A model generated the notes under the pieces. That model was given only the letters and a program-made list of their open reading frames with translations. It ran no database searches and was not told the DNA's origin. 47,500 bases of DNA, taken from NCBI GenBank assembly GCA_012295275.1, contig CM022669.1, positions 6,687,489 through 6,734,988 on the forward strand, read 5' to 3'. The DNA is from Chrysomallon squamiferum. Taxonomy: Eukaryota > Mollusca > Gastropoda > Neomphalida > Peltospiridae. A program made the position numbers and the translations under genes. This document shows positions 39,963 to 47,500 of this stretch, one piece after another (positions within the stretch are counted from its first letter, which is position 1; each line of letters starts with the position of its first letter).

Positions 39963-40846
39963 TAGATATAGCGGTAGTAAAAAATGAAAAAGCAGCTAAA
40001 ATAAATATGGAAATAATAAGAAAGAAATGAATAAAACAAAACGAAATTAACAGAAAGAAATGAAACAGATAATAACTTCTAAAATCTTTGTGTTTATTTT
40101 GCATTTCTTTTCTTTTTTTTTTTTTTTTTCTTTTTTTTTCTTTTTTGTCATTATTTTATTTTATTTTTCTTATGCACTAGACTGGAATATTTATCTGATT
40201 ATAGACATCACAGACAATCTGTTAAATAAATCTATTTATCACGGATGTTTCTTTATTTTTATATCTGTTTCTATGTTATATGTTATTTATTTGAACACAG
40301 ATACCTGAAATATTTGTAGCATGTAATAACTTTTTCTTGGTTTTTATTGATTTGGTTTCATCAGATTTCCAAATGAACGAGAGTTAATTTTCCCTTGTTT
40401 TGATTACGCTACACATGAATTGACACTACAAGCTATAAAAAAAAAAGACCAGGTATGTTATTTCATAATAAAATGAGCTATGTAAACAACGTTTATTTGC
40501 TTTGATCATCTTTCTACGAGTTTTACTGATTACAGTGTCTTCCGCTTTTTGGTATTAAAGTTCATTCTGTGGCACTTCTGGTCAAAACTTTTAAACACGC
40601 ACACACACACACAGACACACACACCACACACATACACGTCAAACACACGCGCACACACACACCCACGCCCGTACACACACATATACAAATTAAGATACAT
40701 GTTTGAAAAAGGTTATTCTGTACATTTTCTTTTTTTAATGGCCTTCTCCATGTATCGTTTTAAGGACCTTAAAATGAAATAATTTGACTAAATACTTTCT
40801 AAATTCATTTGAAGTTCAGATATATCAACTGAAACTACAATGTATA

Positions 40847-40847
<1 letters not shown>
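39963..40847. other. 3' flank of gene 4
   Basis: An AATAAA signal lies at about 40030-40035. T runs occupy about 40110-40145. The segment 40150-40320 (starting TCTTATGCACTAGACT) matches 47350-47500 downstream of gene 5, so the duplicated unit extends at least this far. A CA-rich stretch lies at 40595-40685. 40405-40440 is an inverted copy of 35325-35362. Confidence 0.7.
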
Positions 40848-40886
<39 letters not shown>

Positions 40887-40890
40887 GATA
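40848..40890. repeat. (ACT)n microsatellite
   Basis: About 13 ACT units followed by AAT triplets. Confidence 0.95.
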
Positions 40891-40954
40891 CTAATAGTAA
40901 TAATAATAATAAAAGATCCGAACAAATGTGGAGACCACTGTTAAATTCTAATTC

Positions 40955-41181
40955 ATTTTACGTAAATTATGGATGCTATTTACTTCAAGACTGAACATAA
41001 GGCCAGACTTCAGAGCCATTTTTCTCGGTTAATAATTCTGAATCTTGGAGATATGTTCTGCTACTGTGCCACCAACATTTGACCCAGGTTTTTTGCCTTG
41101 AGAGAGACGTGTGATGACCTCAAACTCGCCTACTTCACCCATCACAGGAATGTTCTCTTGGAGCTAAGACAGACGACATGT

Positions 41182-41223
<42 letters not shown>

Positions 41224-41335
41224 GCTGTTGGAAGCTGAGAACGTAGATCGATGTCGAAAATCCTTTCTCTCATTGAACTTTTAGCTTGTGTAATCTAAAG
41301 GGGCGTACATATCCGAAAAACGATTTATTTTAATT
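40955..41335 (+). mobile_element. CT-carrying dispersed repeat, complete copy
   Basis: Most complete copy of the composite repeat. The left block 40955-41180 is shared with 5499-5673, a short (CT)n lies at 41184-41220, and the right block 41225-41335 is shared with 32565-32680. It shows that two half-copies elsewhere in the window belong to one element and that its internal CT tract varies from about 19 to 80 units. No ORF; no target-site duplication was identified. Confidence 0.75.
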
Positions 41336-41344
41336 TTTGTTTTC

Positions 41345-42870
41345 CCTGACTGTAAACTTAAGCCTAATATTAGCCATAAATATAACGCATGACAGTGAAC
41401 CTTGACCTAACCCTGACTCTAATCCTAAACACAAATTTAACCCTAACCCTAACCGTAAACTGACTCTAACATAATCCTAAACCAAACCCTAACCTTAGTC
41501 ATAATCTAATCTTTATCCTGAAACTAGCCTTAACTCTAAATCTAACCTTAAACGCAAACCTATACCTAACTATAACTATAATCTTAACCTTAACACAAAC
41601 TCCAACACTTACTCTAAATCTAATCCTCTCCCTAATCCTAATACTTACACTAACACTAATTTTCACATCAACCCTAATCCTAATACTCACGCTAACACTA
41701 ACTTTCACATCAATCCTAATCCTGAGCCTAACCATAAAGCTAACCTTAGCTCTAGCTGTAACCTTAACTCTAAATCTAATCTTGAACCTAACCATGACCA
41801 TAACCTTAACCGTAACGCTAAACGTAACCCTTGCTTCAACCCTAACCCCAAACTAACATCCTAGCCCTAACCCCAACACATTCCTAACCCTAACCATAAC
41901 ACCAACCTAACCTAACCCTAACCCTAACCCTAACCCTGACCCTAACCCTAACCCTAACTGTGACCTTAACTCTAAATCTAATCTTGAACCTATCATGACC
42001 GTAACCTTAACCCTAACCTTAACCACAACTCTAATTCTAAATCTAATCCTAACCCTAACCCCAACACGTTCCTAAACCTAAACCTAACTCCAACCCGAAC
42101 TCTAACCTTAACGATAACCCTGATCCTAAAACTAACATTAATACTAACAGTAATCCTAATCCTAACCCTAACCTTAACCAAAACACCAAAATCTAACTCG
42201 AAGCTTATTTGTAATCCTAATATTAACCCTAGCCATAACATTAACTTTAATCCTAACCGTAACCCCAGTCTAACTTTGCCCATAACTCCAGCCCTAGCTA
42301 ATCGTAATCATAACTCTAAATATTTTCCTAACCCCAACTCTTACACTAACCTTAAGCCTAACCCTAATGCTAACAATAATCTGAACCCACCCCTAATCCA
42401 AACCTTAACACTAATGATAATCCTGACTCTAACTGCAAATCTCACTCTAACCCTAATATTAACTTTAATCCTACCCTACACTTAGCGTAACCCTAACCGT
42501 AAAGTTCACTCTAACCCTAATCCTAAAGCAAACCTTAACCTTAACAGTAACCCTAACTCTAAATCTAATCATAAAACTAAGCCTAACCTCAACCTAACTG
42601 TAATCCTAATATAAATCCTAATCATAACATTAAGCTTTAACCCTAATCCTAACCCCAATCTAGCCATAATCCTTGCACTAGCCCTGACCTTAAACTTAGC
42701 ACTAACTCTAAACCGAGCAATAACTATAAGCCTAATTAGAACCACAAGCCATAACCCTAATCCTAACCATAATCATAACATTAACCATAAACCTATCCCT
42801 AATGCTAACAATAATCCTAACCCTAAACCAAACCTAATGCAAACTCTAACCGAAACCCTAACATTGTCCT
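41345..42870 (-). repeat. Telomere-like tract, CCCTAA orientation, 1.5 kb
   Basis: Longest telomere-like array, imperfect (CTAACC)n throughout. 41355-41640 is co-linear with 34196-34480. 41890-42870 is in large part the reverse complement of 35525-36560, sharing idiosyncratic stretches such as AACTCCAGCCCTAGCTAATC. Short clean runs occur at about 41910-41955. Open frames across it are artefacts. Confidence 0.9.
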
Positions 42871-43165
42871 AAATTGTTCTTTTATATCGTTCGTATAATT
42901 TTACATGGGAAATGCCATACAGCTGAGATCTTTGTGATACTGTTACACTGTTTTATTTTATTTATTTTCATAAAAGACGACCAGAAATAGATATCCTAGT
43001 CGAAAGCCTTTTAATTTTCTTTTTATTTCTTGTAAAGAAAGGTTTTCAAATCCTTCAAAGCCAGAGTTCAAAAGGACTTCGTATCATGTATGATACGAAC
43101 ACACAGGAACTTTTTTTTTTTTTTTTTTTTTCGTAGAGAGAAAAAAGTCATAGAGGAAAGGCTTA

Positions 43166-43205
<40 letters not shown>

Positions 43206-43267
43206 ATACACATATATTGCATCATACATTCATACATAAACACTCGCACACATACATACATACATTA
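42871..43267 (-). repeat. Right arm of inverted repeat, non-telomeric part
   Basis: Reverse-complement match to 35180-35520, ending in (AAAT)n at about 43165-43208 and a T run at about 43110-43131. Confidence 0.75.
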
Positions 43268-43410
43268 TATGGGTGCCATACGGGTTTGTGAGATCGTGAT
43301 TGGACTTTGTTCTCCAGCGCCAGTGCGTTCCCGAATATTGTCTCTGTGCAGAGCCTATTCAAACGTACGTACGACAGACAATATTCAAAATACTAAAATA
43401 CATTCAAAGA
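43268..43410 (+). mobile_element. Dispersed B-box repeat, copy 3 (partial)
   Basis: GGGTGCCATACGGGTTTGTG is followed by the conserved body (AGATCGTGATTGGACTTTG, CCCGAATATTGTCT, GTGCAGAGCCTA). Here the GTTCGAGTC box itself is deleted, leaving the bases on either side. Confidence 0.6.
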
Positions 43411-43961
43411 AACATATGTCGTTAATTTGGTTTAAACTAAAGAACATTCAAGTATTTTCAGAATAACGCATTTACTGATTTAGCCGATCCGAGGTAACTA
43501 AGTGTTATTGTAGGTTTATGGTATGTGTTGTTTCAATCGATTGATTCACTCTATCAGATAATATTTATCAATCACTAACATCTTCAGCAGTTCATAGCTT
43601 TTGAACTTACCACCTGTTGTAAAAAACCCAGAAAAGGCTTAATCAGTACAACTTACAATTTATTTGTCAATAAGTAAATAAAACGCGAGTAAATTTCCTT
43701 TGACAAACCAGTATATATGTTTATTAGTGTTTGTTCCTTCTTTCCAGTCTTATTGTAATATATCTTTTTTCTTTTTCTCGTTATTATTGCTTTCTTACAT
43801 AACTACAAAAATACATACATTCGTACTTGCATGCACACATACATACACACACACACACACATGCATACTTAGATAAATGCTCATACTTGCAAGCCAATAA
43901 ATACATTCATTTTCATTTTTTAAATATGTTTCTGTTTCTTTTCTGTATTTTTTTTTTGTGT

Positions 43962-44007
<46 letters not shown>

Positions 44008-44179
44008 AAAAACACAAAAATATATAAATACAAATATTCGGCCTACTTTCACACGTGCATATATATAAATATGCACGTATACATACGTTCCAGAATATTG
44101 TCTACATACAGAGTGCAATCAGACCAGCATATGACATAATTTTCAAATTCTGAAATATATATATATATATATATATATA
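43411..44179 (+). repeat. Upstream part of the gene 5 duplicated segment
   Basis: 43450-43900 and 43900-44155 repeat 36576-37260 and 37260-37500 in the same order and orientation, including a (TTA)n at about 43963-44005 and a B-box-repeat fragment at 44085-44155. (TA)n at about 44157-44178 closes the segment. Confidence 0.75.
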
Positions 44180-44620
44180 GATATATTCGTTCGAGTCTCG
44201 TCAGCGGAATCTGATGGGTTTGTGAGATCGTGTTTGGACTTTGTCTTCTTGCTCCAGTGCGTACTCGAATATTGTCTTTGTGCAGAGTCTAACCAGACGT
44301 ACATAAAACAGAGAATATTTAAAATACATACAAACACTCCCTGATGAAAGATCAAGCTCCTATGGTGTGAGAAAAGCCAGGCAAGATATTTCTCAATTTT
44401 TTGTGATCTAAGGTGACTGCACTAAGAGTAATTTTCTACTAAATGTATATATCTATGTAAAGTTTCGTTCATCCAAATTGTTTAGTTGGTGACAGATTTA
44501 CTTAGATAGTTCTGAAATTAACTTAATTTACTTCGCTGTGTTTTCAGCATTCCTACTGTTTTTCTTACCATCTGTTACTAAATAAGAAAAGATCGATCAA
44601 AACTCAAATATTTTTATTGT
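44180..44620 (+). mobile_element. Dispersed B-box repeat, copy 4 (long form)
   Basis: The plus-strand copy begins ATTCGTTCGAGTCTCGTCAG and runs through the conserved body and the second module to ATCCAAATTGTTTAGTTGGTG. It is inverted relative to 34560-35065 and matches it nearly end to end. It sits 3' of a (TA)n tract. Confidence 0.75.
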
Positions 44621-44988
44621 AAACAAGAAAAATCACACACGAGCAAACGAGCAAATTTCAATTTTACAAACCACTATGAAGGTGTGGGTTTGTGTGTTTT
44701 ATTTCTCGTGGCAGTCGATTCTTATTTTTAATATCTGCTTCTTCTTCATATTAATATTGTTTTGTTATCATGGATGGGATTGTTTGAGGGGATGGAATGG
44801 GGGCCTGTTTGTAGACACATACATAGAAACACGTACATACAAACACACACATACATACGCACACACACACACACACATACATACATACATACATACAAAC
44901 ATGCACAGAAATACACACAGACAGAGAAAGAAGCCGTTAGAACGCAAAGTGGAAAAGTGTCAGAAACAAACTTCAGTCAATGTGTTTT
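44621..44988. other. Short spacer upstream of gene 5
   Basis: 44645-44800 is a diverged copy of 36790-36920 (GCAAATTTC...ACAAACCA.TATGAAGGT). CATA/CA simple repeats follow at about 44820-44905. 44940-44988 matches the sequence before exon 1 of gene 4. No promoter element was recognised. Confidence 0.5.
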
Positions 44989-45059
44989 ATGTTTTTAAAG
45001 GTTGCTGAAATACTAAAGAGGGTCTTTTGGATATTTGTTCCTCGCCAGAAGTTGCCGAA
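44989..45059 (+). CDS. Gene 5, 5' coding exon (cytoplasmic tail)
   Basis: ATG at 44989 opens MFLKVAEILKRVFWIFVPRQ, ending at a GTAAGT donor (45060) with two bases over. Compared with gene 4 the 59-bp block differs by only a few bases, with P for T twice. The same alternative applies: TTTTTAAAG at 45000 could be an acceptor. Confidence 0.72.
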
Positions 45060-47209
45060 GTAAGTACTTCATTATGTTTGTTAAATCACGAATACAACAT
45101 TTTATATCAGATGAATTAGAGGAATGTCATTACAGATTAATTCACAAGACCAACTTCCTTCAAAGCACCGAGAAATACCATTTTACAATTCTGAAATTAA
45201 ATGTTTGTTTAATAATAACAAGAGATTAAAAAAAAAAAAAAGGAAATTTGCCGAAAGTTGAATTAAAACGTTAGTTAAATTTTACTCAATATTTTCCTTG
45301 ATTATAGATTCACGTCCAAACATATTTATACAACCTATTAAAGTTAAAGATATGGGAATTGTATAAACTGAAACTTGTGATAAAAACGATACAAATATTT
45401 GCAAAATTCATTATCCGTAAAAATGCGACATTATTTGAGGTATTTAAAAAAAAATAATATAAACATGACATGACAGAGGAAACATAATATCTACTGTTAT
45501 TTGTCAGCAGTGATGTTTCTCCTTTCCTTACACTCAAGTGAAGATATCACAGTATTTAATAAACAAATCTTAGGATATCTACTAATACGGTGAGATGAAC
45601 TTAATTCTAAACTCTGCGTCACTGTATTATTGTTAAGATATCTGCTGTTTTGTTGTTAGTTAGCTATTGGACAGTTTGTTATGCTACATTATGCAAGGCT
45701 AAGTGAGGCTTATTTACACTAAGATCAGCTAGGCTCATTTACATTAAAATAAGCTAGTATTCAGTTCTAGGCTAGAATACGTAATCCTCTGTTACGATAG
45801 TTTTTCGTTACTGTACACTTTTTATCACGTTCCAGTGTGTTGTTTGTAGTAATGACTTTCTACATTCTCATTTCAGGTTGTTTATACTCGTAAGTGTTCT
45901 TCTACTAATGTCAGTAGCGATACTTTTCACAAACAACAATTTCAGAACGAACTTTTTGATGAATATTAAAAGTATATCTGGTGATTGTGTAATGTGCAAA
46001 AAAACTGTACGTAATGATATAAAGTTCAAAATGTTACGTGATTTTATTAAGTCAAACAGCACATTACGTGATTTTATTCATGCTAATATACACAACATTA
46101 GTGGAGAAGGAATATTTTCAAAAACGAAATCAACTTCAGCACCAATGAAGACGTGTATCAAGAAAATGAACGTCGCTTTTCTTAAAGTTCACAAGTGCGC
46201 CAGTTCAACGGTAACAACGATGTTGCAGAGGTTTGCAATACTGAACAATCTTAATGTGATGTTGCCCAACAAACCAAAAGGATCCTTCTTGGACAACGTC
46301 ATAAGTCTACACGCGTCTTTCGATAAGTCGAGCATTCTTCCAGCACCGAAAGGGGAAACGTTTAACATTCTGTGCAATCACATTGTTTACAACAGAACCG
46401 TCATTCGAGCCCTGTTTCCCAGTGATACGTTTTACTTTGCCATAGTCAGACAACCAGTGTCCAGACTGATATCATCAATTAATTATTTCGGTTTGCCAAG
46501 AAGATTTGTTAAGGAAATGAATGAGAGAAATAATATTAAACCTTCTGATAAAACATTGAAACTAACTGTTCCGTTGATGGCGAAGTTTCTTGACGAAAAG
46601 AATCTTCAGAAACCTAGAATGAATAACAGATTCCTGTTCAACAGTGTGGCTATCGATTTCGGAATACCAGAAGACAAATTGAATGACTTGTACTTTGTTC
46701 TCAAATATGTTAAACAGCTGGATGAAGATTTTCAGTTTGTCATGATCTTGGAATACTTCGACGAGTCTCTTATACTTTTGAAACGACATCTTTGTTGGGA
46801 TTTCAAAGATATTGTTTACATCCCTAAACTTTATCATGAAACTCACGTCGTGAAACCATCTGATTTAACTGCGCAACAGACAGAGATTATCAAAAAATAT
46901 CAAATGGCGGATTTCGTAATTTACAACCATTTTAACGAAACACTCTGGAAGAAACATCTGGCTTCTGTTAGTGAAGATTTCTTCGATGAAGTCAAAGAGT
47001 TTCATAAAGTGAGGAAAACAGTCGAAACGTTTTGCAAAGACAAAACTTCTGATAAAACTTTGATTGTTCCATCTTCTAAATGGAACAGATTATTTTCGTT
47101 TATAAGAGATGATTGCATTTTATTAAAAGAAAACGAAATCTCGCTCAACAGACAACTGTTAGATACAGCCGTGGAAAAAATTGAGAAAGCAGCTAAAATA
47201 AACACGTAA
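44989..47209 (+). CDS. Gal3ST-like sulfotransferase gene 5 (intact)
   Basis: The only copy with no visible lesion. Exon 1 is 44989-45059, the intron 45060-45876 (GTAAGT to TTTCAG, phase 2), exon 2 45877-47209; 467 residues using the ATG at 44989. Predicted Golgi type II enzyme: basic tail (about 1-24), anchor LFILVSVLLLMSVAILF (about 25-41), stem with sequons, 5' PAPS loop LKVHKCASSTV (about 126-136), FNILCNHIVYNR (about 186-197), 3'-phosphate motif FAIVRQPVSRL (about 211-221), EYFDESLILLKRHLCWDF (about 316-333), YNHFNETLWKK (about 373-383), and a lysine-rich tail ending KINT. Family members use PAPS to sulfate the 3-OH of galactose; the substrate here is unknown. A 27-bp in-frame insertion at 46013-46039 adds nine stem residues absent from genes 3 and 4. 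Its flanks (intron and both sides) match gene 4, so the pair arose by segmental duplication. Confidence 0.92.
46013..46039 (+). repeat. 27-bp in-frame insertion in gene 5 stem
   Basis: Inserted between two TACGT words relative to genes 3 and 4. It lengthens the stem so that RDFIKSN and RDFIHAN lie close together after a new NDIKFKML segment. The reading frame is kept. Confidence 0.8.
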
Positions 47210-47233
47210 AGAAATGAAAAAAAATTGAAACAG

Positions 47234-47266
<33 letters not shown>

Positions 47267-47500
47267 TTAGCATCTAGAAACTTTTATTGTTAAATTGTGT
47301 CGTATTTATATTATGTTTCTTTTTCTTTCTATCTTTTTTTTTTCTTTTCTTATGCACTAGACTCGAAGATGTATCTGATTATAGACATGACAATCAGTCT
47401 GCTAAGTAAATCTATATAGCTTGGATGTTTTTTTTATTTTTATGTTGTTTCTGTTTTTTTTTATGTTATTTATTTGAAAACATAAATGAAAAATTTCTAG
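47210..47500. other. 3' flank of gene 5
   Basis: (AAT)n lies at about 47234-47263 with an AATAAA at 47260-47265, a plausible poly(A) signal about 50 bp after the stop. A T-rich stretch and sequence matching the 3' flank of gene 4 (from TCTTATGCACTAGACT) continue to the window edge, so the duplication boundary lies beyond it. Confidence 0.7.

Noticed and set aside
44188-44205. tRNA gene suggested by GTTCGAGTC
   Set aside because: No A box or cloverleaf stems upstream ((TA)n lies there), and the word recurs as part of a dispersed repeat.
45035-45229. Open frame within the gene 5 intron, also open in gene 4
   Set aside because: It begins inside exon 1 and crosses its donor. Both introns are recent duplicates, so shared openness is expected, and no domain is recognisable.

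Overview
The window looks like nuclear DNA of an animal, most likely a mollusc or another lophotrochozoan. The evidence is AT-rich sequence crowded with microsatellites, intron-containing genes with GT/AG splice sites, TTAGGG-type telomere-like arrays, and animal-type proteins (a class A GPCR and Gal3ST-type sulfotransferases). The phylum is an inference; nothing in the sequence names the species. There are no bacterial-style operons, no rRNA, no convincing tRNA gene, no CRISPR array, and no transposase or reverse transcriptase ORF.

Layout. 1-9398 has no convincing gene and consists of microsatellites, small tandem duplications and fragments of dispersed repeats. 9399-10224 (minus) is the first coding exon of a class A GPCR, from the N-terminus to the CWMP motif of TM6, where it stops at a consensus splice donor; the TM7 exon was not found. 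10225-15714 is non-coding. The rest of the window is built around five homologous Gal3ST-like (galactose 3-O-sulfotransferase family) genes: gene 1 (15715-16858, minus), gene 2 (17880-19201, minus), gene 3 (26055-28355, minus), gene 4 (37781-39962, plus) and gene 5 (44989-47209, plus). Each has one large exon carrying the whole catalytic domain, preceded by a phase-2 intron just upstream of the membrane anchor. For genes 3, 4 and 5 a short upstream exon (59 bp, or 71-74 bp counted from an in-frame ATG) can be recognised in matching phase; it supplies the basic cytoplasmic tail.

Only gene 5 looks fully intact. Gene 1 stops early at the C-terminus, genes 2 and 3 carry frameshifts inside the catalytic domain, and gene 4 has a one-base loss in an A run that changes its C-terminus. 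Genes 1-3 point left and genes 4-5 point right. Genes 4 and 5 lie in direct segmental duplicates (about 36.58-40.32 kb and 43.45-47.5 kb).

The DNA between and beside genes 4 and 5 is a mosaic of direct and inverted copies: long degenerate telomere-like (TTAGGG/CCCTAA) tracts, a dispersed repeat with a tRNA-like B-box at one end, and a repeat that carries an internal (CT)n tract. The most notable point is a young sulfotransferase gene cluster whose duplication and inversion breakpoints coincide with interstitial telomere-like arrays. The sulfotransferases would act in the Golgi lumen on galactose-terminated glycans; the GPCR is not visibly connected to them.
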